Origin: Eunapius fragilis
Lineage: Eukaryota; Porifera; Demospongiae; Spongillida; Spongillidae
Direction of reading: 5' to 3'
DNA: 64,000 nucleotides
NCBI GenBank assembly: GCA_963681505.1
Contig: OY811984.1
Coordinates: 124,001 to 188,000, forward strand
In this document: positions 1 to 11,701 of the stretch, piece by piece
Position numbering within the stretch: the stretch's first letter is position 1
Layout of the letters: each line of letters opens with the position of its first letter
Notes under the pieces: generated by a model
What the model was told of the DNA's origin: nothing
Databases searched by the model: none
Seen by the model: only the letters and a program-made list of their open reading frames with translations
Program-made: the position numbers and the translations under genes

Positions 1-2749
1 CCTTTCTATTACATTCAAATACAAGATCACTTAAACACATGGAAATGTGCAGGCTATCTAAATGACATAATTACACAATGATAGTAAAGTAAACTGATGA
101 CAGAGGATATACTTACCGTAGCTAAGAAATGTCTCACAATAAATTCATACAGCTTCCATTCAGTGTCTCGCAGCTGATCTCTGGAAGCATTCTTCATAGG
201 TGTGATAGGAGGGTGATCACCAATATCTGCTCCTCCACTGCAAGGGAATTATATATTCCATTGCTTACGATTCCAGAAAGGGTCACACAATAAACTACTG
301 AGGTGTCCCTGAGTTATCTAACCTTTCACCACTCCTCCCTAACATTTCTATGTTTTTCTATGAATACCCAACCACTAAGATAGGTTCCTTACTATACCTT
401 GGTAACTTAATTCCATTTTTGAGCAGAAAGCTAGCATACTCTCCTAATTCAGTGTTTCTGCTTAATTCAGACAATGGTGATCCAAAATCAAAGTCCAATG
501 GATAGCGAGTTGTTTCCGTTCTTGGATAACTTATATAGCCCTGCGAATGTCAAGTTGTTATAAATATTGCTATAAACACCACGAAATAACGATAACAAAA
601 GCAATGCATATATGACAACTAATTGCACACCAATAACCTATGTGCAATTAGTTGTCAGTATTATGCCTTGCATTTGGCTTCTGTTCTGTGTCATGGTCAG
701 ATGCACAACCTACGTCAATATATAGCCTCTCGGCTACATCCATTGCCTGCTTCGGCCCAATGTGCAGCTTAGATGAGGCTGAGCGCAGAAGCTCCACAGT
801 ATGCAGAGCTTGCGGCGGGGACTTCGTCTTTGACTTCTCTAAAATGCTTTCCACTACAGCCTGCTTGTAATTTCTGCAGGTCTTGACCAACAGTGTTCCT
901 ACTTCACTATCAAAAATGTGCTCTCGTTGTGAGTCAAGAGACAAAATGCCACCACTCCATTTTACCTGCAGAAGGATATGTGAATATAATATATGACAGT
1001 ACAGTACATACCTTTGCCTCCACCCTCCAATACTTTTCCGGTTTGAACTGCTGTATTTCATCATGCCGCTGAACACAAAAACCAAGAGTGGGTGTCTGGC
1101 ATGGACCATAGGAGATGATACTGTCATTCAATCCAGCGTATTTTGACTGAAAAGAGGTAGTTTGAAATCGTGTGAATGAGCACCCTATTCGTAAATCCAA
1201 CTCTTGTCGAGCATCAACTGAACGAGCTTCATTCCAATTTGGTTCTGTCAGGTTATTGAACGCTTGAAAGATTGCTTTTTCAGTGATGGATGAAAATCGT
1301 GCACGATATACGACCTGGATGAAATCATCATCTGGTAATTACACATTATGATACATGAATAAACAACGATAAAGCCTCCATTTCACATAGGTCTGTCAAA
1401 TGGTCAGGGTAACACAAGTACCATTTCCGTTAAAAGGTGTATAATATTTTTCAATGTTAATCATCTTTCACCTCTGGCATTTGTTGACCAGTGACTGCAT
1501 GGGCTAACCTGGCTTGTTGGATTCCGAGGCACTCTCATCATGTCCTTTACTTCGTCAATAACCTTAAATATGAACCAAAGATTAACACTGCAGCTTCAGC
1601 AACAACATTGCTAGTAACAGATCACTAAGTATAACACACATATCATTGCTAGTAACAGATCACTAAGTATAACACACATATCATTGCTAGTAACAGATCA
1701 CTAAGTATAACACACATATCATTGCTAGTAACAGACCACTAAGTATAACACACATATCATTGCTAGTAACGAATATCCACTTCTTACCTCAAAACATATG
1801 TTCTCTCCTTCTTTATCACAGTCCAACCATAAAACAAGGTAATCCATACCCACACCCTGCAACAAGAATTGGATTTCACTTATAACAGGAATTGGATTTC
1901 ACTTATACTGCTGAAAACACGCACACAGAACACTAAGTAAAATCTGCAACCACAATTGAAACACCAACACCTAACCTTGCCCATACCTCATTTCGCAAAA
2001 AGTTGCAAATTTTTAAATCTGGAATTGCTTCTTTCTTTATTGTTTCAGCTGTAAACAAGTCTCCCTGCAAGGTTCACAGTAATATGTAATACTACTCCAA
2101 TGGGATGACAATGTGCATGATCCGTTGCTTTTGGGACTTGGTGCAAAGGTATATATGTACAAACCCACACTACCAGACAATGTCCATATCTGTGGACTGC
2201 TGGCCCTGAGGGCTCAGGCACATCCTACACAAGTATTAATTAGATGTGCCTAGGCATAATATAGCAGAGGGTGTTTGGGAGATTCTGTACAGTGACAATA
2301 GATCACCATCAAACACAAGTGCTCACGCATCAAAGGTTATACTAGTGCTCACGCATCAAAGGTTATACTATGCTTCAATAGACTGTCGAGCAAAGTTATA
2401 CCTGTGCTTTTCCGCCCCCTTTTCTTCACCCCTAAATGATAAGTTAAACCACACTCACACGTTAACAGGTAGCATAAAGAATTACTGGATTCGACTGCAT
2501 GCTTGTTTTTACCGGGTCGGTTGTGTCCCATTTGTTGTACTTTGGTAGAAAATCCAGCGACTTGACGTGCCCGCAGACAGAAGTCATTTTAAAGTGGGCA
2601 GGAAAGCTATTCTGAAATGTACCGTCAAATTCGTACACATCGCAAGCATTGCAGATAGATTTCCGCCTCCAGCATTGCTTGTATGATAGTATTTCTGCCA
2701 GCGATTTGGCCAAAGAAGGTTTTTCAGCTACCATTAACACATTCGCCAT
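1..2749 (-). CDS. TOP3B: DNA topoisomerase III beta, 5' portion (runs off left edge)
   Basis: Type IA topoisomerase that passes single strands of DNA or RNA through a transient 5'-phosphotyrosine break. Eight exons join in frame: 2749-2513, 2064-1987, 1856-1788, 1562-1509, 1314-1012, 965-714, 540-398 and 237-117. The start reads [20 protein letters not shown], the typical N-terminal Toprim opening. Toprim acidic residues lie in [13 protein letters not shown] (exon 3). Exon 5 carries [13 protein letters not shown] and [14 protein letters not shown]. Exon 7 begins [11 protein letters not shown], which holds the catalytic tyrosine. Exon 8 has [10 protein letters not shown]. The order and spacing match animal TOP3B better than TOP3A in my judgement. 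The C-terminal zinc/RGG part lies beyond position 1. The start codon is 53 bp from the divergent SYS1 start. An intron holds a 38-bp tandem repeat at 1605-1771. Confidence 0.93.
1605..1771. repeat. 38-bp tandem repeat in TOP3B intron
   Basis: About four and a half near-identical copies of a 38-bp unit containing 'attgctagtaacagatcact' fill the intron between exons at 1562 and 1788 of the minus-strand TOP3B gene. Copies differ by one or two bases. Confidence 0.9.
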
Positions 2750-2802
2750 GTGCGGGTTATGTCGTTTGGGTGGGGTTAAAAGTTATTAATAGAAATAACA
2801 GT
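2750..2802. promoter_or_regulatory. Shared TOP3B/SYS1 divergent promoter interval
   Basis: Only 53 bp separate the start codons of the divergent TOP3B and SYS1 genes, so both promoters and 5' UTRs must overlap or lie inside each other's transcribed region. I see no clear TATA box. This is an inference from spacing. Confidence 0.5.
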
Positions 2803-3462
2803 ATGGCGTCCGGCTTTCGTTCGAGTGTATGGGACCCCGCACTGATTCTGGGGCAGATTGTGTTTATGCAATGCTTTTTCTATGTATCGCTCGGAATATT
2901 ATTCGTTGCAGCCAGCATATTCACTGAAACTCAAAAGTCGTTGGACCAGCTATTCAATTTTCATGTGAGAACTAGGCTTATATAAGCAGTGCGACATGAT
3001 TATATACGACGATTTGATTATAAAGGAGTTTGAAGGTGTGTACGATGGATGGATGGTTATAGGAGTGTTCATTCTAAACGCATTTTCCAGGTGAACGCTT
3101 GTAGTAGTTACGTACGACTGTTTTTTGTTACTAGTACCTGTTTCCGCCCCCCTCTAATCAGCGCCCTTGCTTTATGGTGGGTGATCCGAAGAGCTAAACA
3201 GGTTTGTACCACCAAAGCCAAGCTGGTAGTGCATCAGTGCTATCCTCTTCTACAGTGCCTTGACTTCTCAGTCACCGTTTACCTCATTCACACGTTGATA
3301 TGTCTTTGCTACGGAGGCTTTCCGAAGTGTTTTGTATGGTGGGTTACCAATGTAATAGGTCTGATAGTGATGGCTGTCACGGGAGAATACCTGTGCATGA
3401 GAACTGAACTGGCAGAGATCCCTCTACTGAGTTCAGGAACCATTGCCACAGGGAAAGACTGA
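2803..3462 (+). CDS. SYS1: SYS1 Golgi-localised integral membrane protein
   Basis: SYS1 is a four-pass Golgi membrane protein that recruits ARFRP1 for trans-Golgi trafficking. Four exons (2803-2964, 3026-3090, 3162-3201, 3256-3462) join in frame to 157 residues, matching the usual length of about 156. The start MASGFRSSVWDPALILGQIV fits the family N-terminus. Later hallmarks are FILNAF, then IRRAKQCLDFSVTV, and near the end GEYLCMRTELAEIPL, which is highly conserved. Hydrophobic stretches match four membrane segments. Exon 2 could instead start at 2990, but 3026 restores the family spacing between LDQ(L/M)F and FILNA. The gene is divergent from TOP3B. Confidence 0.95.
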
Positions 3463-3609
3463 AGCACACACGTCCAGCTCATCCCCACTGCTGAATCAGT
3501 CCTGCTAACCTCATGACTCAACCGATTTGTGATGTTATATTATGTGCAACAACATTTAGATAAAACACTACATATTCGTACACAGACCTATATCTCTCCA
3601 TATCTATCA

Positions 3610-6600
3610 TTAACGAGCGTCACGTTGCAGTGGTACTTGCTCTTCAATATACTGTTATAAAAGAAACCTCACACAACTGAACCACCTGTAGACAATTTCT
3701 CTCACCTTGACAAGCCGTTTGACATAATCCTCCTCCACCTCATCTTCCTCCACTGCCTCATCCTCTGCTGGCAGCTTCATATCCTCACGTTGCAATATGG
3801 CTTGCATTTGTTGCACACTGTATAGGCTTATGGGATCAAGATGTGCCCTGTTGATCTTCCCTACAAGGTACTCTTTGTAGTGAACCCTGTACAAACCAAT
3901 GGACACCTATGGCTTTAGACAAGCATTAATGCTTGCAGTCTGTAACGGTACTAGGTTAACCCCATAGTTTTTTATGTCAGAATTCATGGATCGTTGTTGC
4001 ATTATGGAGAAAAAAAATTGTTACTAAAAACATTGGCAATTACTTCACATTTAAGAATGGTTAAAATCGAGTTTTTGTGCTAACCATGCAGAGTTAATAT
4101 ACGCAAACGTGGTATTTGGAGGTACATACACCATCACTGGTTCCCTTAAACACACATGTACTTGACAACCCTTCACTGACAGTTTATTTCCTATTAATTC
4201 AAGTAACTATTCATGGTTAGTAGCAAACCCTAGACTGCAGGACCTTAAGTTGCCAAAACATGAGTTACCTCATACAGAAACAAGAAATGTGGGGATAAGT
4301 CCACCTCACGCACACTTAGTAATAAATGCATGTAACTGGTGTGTGGGCAAACCTTTCAACTTACTCACACAAACCAGCACATCCGGCTGTAGTTTCCAGA
4401 CCACAACATACGTCTTTCAAACCATCTGCTGTTTCTTTTTGAAGCATAACATGGCATTTCATTTTCTGCAATTTGCAATCTTCCTGGTCATCTGCAAGAT
4501 GTATGCAGCCTTTAACCTCCTCCATAACCTCCCTCCCTACACGTTCCCACAGCCAGGTCCCCAGCCCAGTCAACATTTGAACAAAACGGTACTCCACATG
4601 ATTTTTTTTAAAGGGAGGTGGAAACATTAATAATAATGGATGGGAGAATATGTTTAAACACAAACTTTTTCTCTCTACAGGTTGGAGGGAAGGAGCTTAT
4701 ATATATATATGTGATCCATTAAGCATTAGCAATTACAGAACTGCAAATGCTGCAACAACCATTACAGCCAGTTATGTTGATGTGTGCCTTTATGCATTAA
4801 TAAATATGTGATAACATACTGCAAAACAACTAACTGCAATCAATCATTGCAGTGATTTCTCTAAGTAAGTACTCAAGGATATACATGTATATACAGGCTG
4901 GTTTTTGGGTGGGGCCCAACGTCCAGTGACAGGCCAGATCTAATTACAGGAGACCTCCATTGCAAAGGTATAGTGTGGATGATTGCAGATTTATCCATAT
5001 TCATATGCAGGAGGCGTGGTCATGCTCAGCCACTCACACACACACACACACACACACACACAACATACACACCACCTCTGATAACCTTTATTTGCTTCCA
5101 GCTGTGCTTTTGGTGGTTCCTTGTCAAACTGAATGTTGTTCTTCTCCAGGAAGCCTTGCAGTTCCTGTACAGAGAAGTCCCTCAAGTAGAAGAGACAGTC
5201 TCTTGGGTGGTGGGCGTGTAGGCCTCTCTTGGCACAGGATGCAAACCTCTTGCATTGCTGTGTGATTGTTAATGGTAGCACACCAATTTAAGGACACCTT
5301 TAGGATCACCTGTTTGAATGACTGACCACACCCACTGCAGAATTCATTGGGACACTGGGTACACTTGAAGTGCATACAACCACCTCTGGCCAGGTCATAG
5401 CGGCTGTGACATGCAGGACATTCTAAAACAGAATAGCCATCATCAATACTCACACAATACATCACTTCAACTCTCACCTATGCCATTGGCCTCCAGATGA
5501 GCTGCCAGACCTTGTTGCTGGAGTTGTGGGTCATTGTCATGTTTCCATTGTTCAAACTGATCGCATGTGAGTCCTTCATGAGCCTTCTCCCACTGGTGTC
5601 ATCAGTAGGCACATATAAATACATAGCACCCGTAACCATGGTGACCTACCGGCTTCTTGCATTTAAAGCACATCTCTTTCTTACAAATTGGACATGCAAT
5701 CTTATTTCTACCAGTGTCGTTGATAAATCCAGTGTGACACTTGTCCTATCAGGAGTAGCCATAAAATATTGACAATGAACAAATATCCACTAACATCAAT
5801 ACACCAGCAGAAGTTTGGCTCTTTGGAGAGATTGTAGTCCCTAAGCTTTTGTTCACATAGATTGTACACTTCCCTGTCTGTATACAGCTTGACCTGAAGT
5901 ACAAGTAGCAGGAGAAGTTGTGCAACTATAGCCATCTTTCATCCTAACAACTAACTCTGCCCACTAACGACTATCTCCGCCCCCTGACTACCTCCTCCCC
6001 TAATGCCTATCTCCTCCCCCTAATGACCATCTCCTCCCCCTAATGACCATCTCCTCCCCCTAATGACTATCTCCTCCCCCTATTGACTACTCCTCCCCCT
6101 AATGTCTATCTCCTCCCCCTAATGACCATCTCCTCCCCCTAATGACTATCTCCTCCCCCTAATGACTATCTCCTCCCCCTATTGACTATCTCCTCCCCCT
6201 AATGTCTATCTCCTCCCCCTAATGACTATCTCCTCCCCCTAATGACTATCTCCTCCCCCTAATGACTATCTCCTCCCCCTATTGATTACCTCCTCCCCCT
6301 AATGATTACCTCCTCCCCCTAATAACTACCTCCTCCTCCTAATGACTAACTCCTCCTCCTAATGACTAACTCATAACTAGCCATCCTCTCCTAATGAAAT
6401 CATGTAATTTCTAACTATGATATATGGACAACATACCTGCTGCATCAGCTTCATCAGATACATGTATGTATCGATTTGAGGATCAGTCATGTCAGGTTGT
6501 GCACACACAGGGCAGTTGAAGTGCTTCACACTCTGGGTCTTCATCACCTGAGTGAAGTGACCTTTGAAGCAGCCTTTGCAGACAGAGTGGGGACATCCAG

Positions 6601-9600
6601 GCATCCACACCATCTGAAATGGAACAGTTCTGACTGCAGTACAAGCACACATGGGCTTACATCATGTACAATATGGTCCTCAATACATATGGTACAATCA
6701 ACACTAAGGGACTTCTTAGCATCTTCAAAAGTCCTGTGCTCTTTGGCAGCATTCACATAGAACTGGAGTTCATAGCTCTGAGGATTAGGTATGCCCCTAT
6801 CTCTATCAACAGGCTCCCAGTGATTCATCAACTGTACAACAATGTTAGCTGTCACAGTGTCTTCAAACTTGCACTCCCCTACAAGAAGTCTAAGTGGAGC
6901 CTGTTCATGTGAGAAGGGACACAGATCAGACCTCAACTGATAACAAAGGTGGCCACACACCTTATTGTCAGTCCAGCCACCTCCCCTTAGCAGTTTCTTG
7001 ATCTCACACATATCAGACTGCTTCACCTTGGCCCACTCCTGCTCACTGTTGATGAACTCATAGAGAGCACCAAGACTGTCCCTCTGGAGTGCCCAGGCCG
7101 CCTTCTGTACATCCATATCCCAGTCACTGAGGGCACCTGTGGCAGCTTCCCAGGACACCTCCATGAATGGCTTCATCTTATTGATTAGTGATGTAATCTG
7201 GAAATGTAAACAGACTGATAATCCCATATTTAAAATGCTTGACCAGACACAGGCAAAAACAATCAGAGCAGCAACAACAAGGAGTGAGTACATAAAGACA
7301 ACACCCCATTTTGCCTACATCTGAAGAGAATCAAAGACGTGTACACATGTCCATTACAAAGTCAAAGTAGACTTGTTTTCAAAAATTTTCATTGTGCAGG
7401 AGGCATAAATTATATAACTGACCAAAGGTACTATTAACTAAAGCTCTCTGATACACATAATGTGGGGTAGAGTGTCTGAGAAGCACACACACATTACTAC
7501 ATTAGAACAGTGGTAGCCATTACTATGATGCTACATTGCCTTAACCCTACAGAGGCTGCCATAGCCTTCTTAGGCATTATAATGTGGGGCTTTAGGGTTA
7601 ACCTGGCATTTCCATATCTCCACTATCCCATAGTAGAAGGGGAGGGGGAGGTGCCCTAGTCATACATGGTTGAGGTCAGAGTTAAATGCAATGTACTGCC
7701 AAATGATGCTATTAGGTGGTGATGCTCACTTAACTTATCAACCTGCAATAGATGGCCAACTATTCTAAGGGTTAATATTATTATTAATATTTTAATACAC
7801 AGGTAAATAACTACACTGATACACATAGCAGTCTGACCTTATTTTTTCGGTCTTGGTAACAGTCACTGGCAGCCTCATCCAACCTTCCACAATGCTTCAG
7901 CATGAATCGCTTGGACTCTGCTATCGATGGTGTGCCTACCACACACTGGACGTCATACACTGATACCCAGTCCTGCACAACCCTAGGTACCGAGAAAACA
8001 GCAAAATATTTGCAGTCCCTCTGATTGGGGGAATAAACTGTCTGGAGATGATATTAATATGCAAGTCCAATGACACAATGAATTAATGCAGCCACCTCCC
8101 AAATCCAGCCCACACCAATATGCCACTAAATGTGGTCACAGGGCATCTTAGCAAGCTTAATGACTCTCGCTCGTCCCACTACAATAATGCTTATGAAGTG
8201 TGAGAGAGCTAGATTGCTCAGCTTACTTGATGTTTTGATCCCAAGCACTGAGAGCCTGACTTGGGTGCATATTACACTGCTTCATAGCTAGCTCTATCTC
8301 ATCTGGAGAATGACCCAATGGAACAAATTTCTGCAAAGCCCATGATGTCATGACAACAATGTGCACTAAATGGAAACATTTACCACAAATGACTGTAGCA
8401 AAGCATTTCCCTCAGTCTCAAGAGCTTTGCGATGACTATGTGTTTTCTCTTCACTGACTACATCATAATTTACAATTGGTTCAGCTTTTATCTGTAGATC
8501 CTTAATCTTTTTATTTTTTAAAAATTCACGCCTAGCAGCTTTCTTATCAACAAAAGTATCAGCTAGGAGATCTTTATAGCCCAGCCTAGTATCTTCCTTG
8601 TCTGCGGGTTTATACCCTATTGCTAATAGTTTCTCTTCAACCTGATCAGACTCCTTTTCTTCTTCTATTCTCTGCGCTCTTGCCCTAACCTTCCCAGGTA
8701 CTGGCTCTGCTTGAATAAGTTGCTCCATTGTCAGTGATACTGCTGACACTTGCGATGGACACTCTGAGGTGTGGCTTTTCTGCCTAGCACGTGGTTTGGG
8801 AACTGGTTGCTGTGGAGCAGTGGACCTCAGACTACAGTTTGGTATGTTCCCTGACACCAGAGGTGTAGCAGTATTCCCTGACACCAGAGGTGTAGCAGCA
8901 TTCCCTGACACCAGAGGTGTAGCAGCATTCCCTGACACCAGAGGTGTAGCAGCATTTCCTGACACCAGAGGTGTAGCTGCATTCCCTGACACCAGAGTTG
9001 TAGCAGCATTCCCTGAAATATAACCTTTGCCGCTAGAAAGACCAAGCCTGTTCCCTGGCATATCAGAGGAAGTTTCATTTGTCTGTTTCATTACACCTAG
9101 TGCATCATTTTTTGACATAGGAAATTGACAGGAAACAGCAATATTTGATTGTTGCTTTCGAATCAGTTCCCGCTGTGCCCTTATCTCTGCAAGTCTCTTT
9201 GTATGCCCATCCAAATGTGAGATAGATGATTCTCCTAACAAGCTTGGTACATTATGATCCAGCTGGCCTTTCGTGTTCTCAGGCTGAGGGACACCCCCCA
9301 ATGATGATTTAGTACTTTCCACTCTGGCATAGCTAATGAATGATGTGTTTCGCCTTGGCTTTGGGACTGGAACACTGTGGACAATTATTGCGATTCAAGT
9401 ACAGTGTATAACATATCTATATACTTGCCTTGGTTGGGGAACAGCAGGAGTGATTGTAGGAGGGGGCGTGGCCAAAGTAGGTGATATGGCCCTCAAACCA
9501 CTGTATAATGGATTACTCTGCTTCAAACCTTCTAATTGAGCCTGATTGGTAGGCCCATGCAATGGGTTAGCCTGATTGGTAGGCCCATGCAATGGGTTAG

Positions 9601-11211
9601 CTATATCTTGGCCAAAGGACAAATACTTCTTCTCATCAATAGATGGAAGCAACTGCTGATAGCTAGGTCGAGTTCCACGCTCACCATACATAACAGGCTT
9701 TTCCTCATGTACAGATGGCAGTACCCACTGATAGACAGGGGGACCACCCCAGAGCACATCCCCTCTCATCATCTGCTCCACACCCACTTTTGCCATGAGA
9801 AGTTCTGCAGCTATCAGAGACACCTTTTGTCTGTCTGGTTCCAGTACCGCATCAGGGAAAGTCATTGATGTCTGTGTGTCTTCACTGTAGCCTATCAATT
9901 TTAGAACTTCACGAGCTCCGTTCATACAGTCAATACGAGCTTTAAAGTGGCCTGTGTTGACTAGAATTGTTCTCCATTTATGTGGGCGTTTAGAACTGAG
10001 GAGGTTTGTAGCGTATTTCAAAAGAAGGTCGAATGCAGTTGCCATCATAGACAGGGAATCGGTATGGCCCTAGTGCCAAAATGAACACTTAGTTAATACA
10101 TGTATATGTTCCATTCTGTGTGCTTCACGTTACCCCAATATCCCTACACCTCTATTCCATCACTGCACTAGGGTACATTGGAGTACAGTCGGCAGGGGGT
10201 AGTGTGCAGCACCCACTACTTCAAATGCTGCCCTACGGCTTACAGGACGTTTGTATCTCTCGGCATAACCCTACATGGTAATAACCCTACATGGTAATAA
10301 CCCTACATGGTAATAACCCTATATGCTAATAACCTTACATGGTAATAACCCTACATGGTAATAACCCTACATGGTAATAATCCTACATGCTAATAACCCT
10401 ACATGGTAATAACCCTACATGCTAATAACCTTACATGGTAATAACCCTACATGCTAATAACCCTACATGGTAATAACCCTACATGCTAATAACCTTACAT
10501 GGTAATAACCCTACATGGTAATAACCCTACATGGAGTTGCTGCACCGTACAAGTAATAAAGCCAACACAGATGTGCACAACTAGATAGTTCTTGCAATGA
10601 GTTGCATCACATATAGATTGGATTTGGGATCATTTACACTAGTTGGACTTGTGGTAGTAGCGCTACGCACACAGTACCTAAGTATAGGTGACGAACACTG
10701 CTTATTTGGCATGCCGAAAGACCAATTGCGTTGACGAACACTAACGAAACCGAACTTAATTTATTTGGGCGTGCTTGTTATTAAAATATTATCAGGAAAG
10801 ATTTTAGAGAGTCTGTTATATGTGTGAAATACTTGCACCGTTTTTTTGAAAGTTTATCGCTCTCTTATGCACAATGCGTAGGTAGTCTACCCTATACAGA
10901 TATGATCCGCCAAACATGTAAATTATTGCCCTATCTCGCAGCAGTGCAGTATTTCAATTTCCTATTTAGAGTCCTCTGTTCGTACAGAGATAATACATAG
11001 AGGTTCGTACCACACTCATACTCACTTTATTGCCATTTATAATTGCATCAAATGGAACCAGCTCAAAACAACCGGCTTTCTCCAATATACATTGCGCAGC
11101 GAGTCTGCTCTGTTCTTCAGTACTCGAAGCACTGGAGTCAAATGACTTCACCAGATTTTGTTTCCTCTCCCACGAAGCCATTATGTTTTCATCCTGCAAA
11201 GCATCTGTCAC
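3610..11211 (-). CDS. RNF31: HOIP-like RBR E3 ubiquitin ligase, copy A
   Basis: HOIP is the LUBAC subunit that joins ubiquitins head-to-tail through Met1. Exon 1 (11211-11026; a second ATG lies at 11181) and exon 2 (10069-9425) give a PUB domain with [10 protein letters not shown], ending in a low-complexity tail. A Pro/Gly-rich exon (about 9380-8383) carries a 9-residue SGNAATPLV repeat. UBA-like exons follow (about 8334-8230 and 7974-7840), then a helical exon from 7197 to about 6665 ending in RING1 (CTICIEDH). The rest of RING1 is at about 6614-6440, the IBR has [16 protein letters not shown], and RING2 has [13 protein letters not shown] with the catalytic cysteine. The linear-chain domain contains [14 protein letters not shown]. 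The last exon (3651-3610) encodes [13 protein letters not shown], resembling the HOIP C-terminus. I see no NZF fingers, unlike vertebrate HOIP. Some middle exon joins are unresolved. Confidence 0.88.
5945..6400. repeat. 20-bp tandem repeat filling a HOIP-A intron
   Basis: About 22 copies of a unit near 20 bp (plus strand core 'gactatctcctccccctaat') fill the intron that follows the RING1 exon of copy A. The plus strand is pyrimidine-rich, so the transcript strand is purine-rich. Confidence 0.92.
8850..9015 (-). repeat. Coding 27-bp minisatellite in HOIP-A
   Basis: Six copies of a 27-bp unit encode the nonapeptide SGNAATPLV in tandem within the linker exon of copy A. The unit is a multiple of three, so copy-number change keeps the frame. 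Confidence 0.92.
10265..10535. repeat. 16-bp tandem repeat in HOIP-A intron 1
   Basis: About 16 copies of a unit near 16 bp ('taataaccctacatgg' with ggta/gcta variants) lie between exon 1 (ends 11026) and the PUB exon (starts 10069) of copy A. The remainder of this intron shows nothing else I can name. Confidence 0.9.
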
Positions 11212-11701
11212 GTGCTGATGTGCCGCGATTAATTAGAACATAATACGTTTGCAAATACGTCATTCACTTGAAAGGCGCACAATTATTACAATAACAACAC
11301 CTACAGCATGCAAATTAATTCGTTCCAATTGTTGCTCGCTCCATTACTGCACAGGTGGCACAACTGCTTGCTTCTTCATGTGTTCTAAAGGTTGCACTTG
11401 TTGGATGTGCTGGGTGAGAAGAAATACATCGATCAGCAGCGCCATGACAGTGATGCACACATACACAGCATCTTATAATAGTATGGTCACATGACCTCAT
11501 TGATGGCCCCAGATGTGTACACCCATCCAATGTATAAACACCTTGGTTGCAGTAATGCTATCAATAATCAAACATCCCTCAACGGAACAGAGGGGGCTAT
11601 AATATGGACCACTGCTCCCTTCCCAAAATAATTATGTGCTCCTACATGAGACCATCAGATACTAAGTAGCGTTGGTAGGCCTGTATGCAGACCATCCAGC
11701 G
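11212..11701. other. Intergenic spacer between the two HOIP copies
   Basis: About 490 bp between the start of copy A and the last clear coding exon of copy B. The terminal exon and 3' UTR of copy B probably lie here or just inside 11702-11775. I see no other gene. Confidence 0.5.

Noticed and set aside
1605-1771. Short direct repeats as a CRISPR-like array
   Set aside because: The copies are contiguous with no spacers and lie in an animal gene intron.
2965-2989. A 25-nt intron in SYS1
   Set aside because: An in-frame AG at 2989 exists, but using the AG at 3025 gives a 61-nt intron and restores the normal family length and spacing, so the ultra-short intron is unnecessary.
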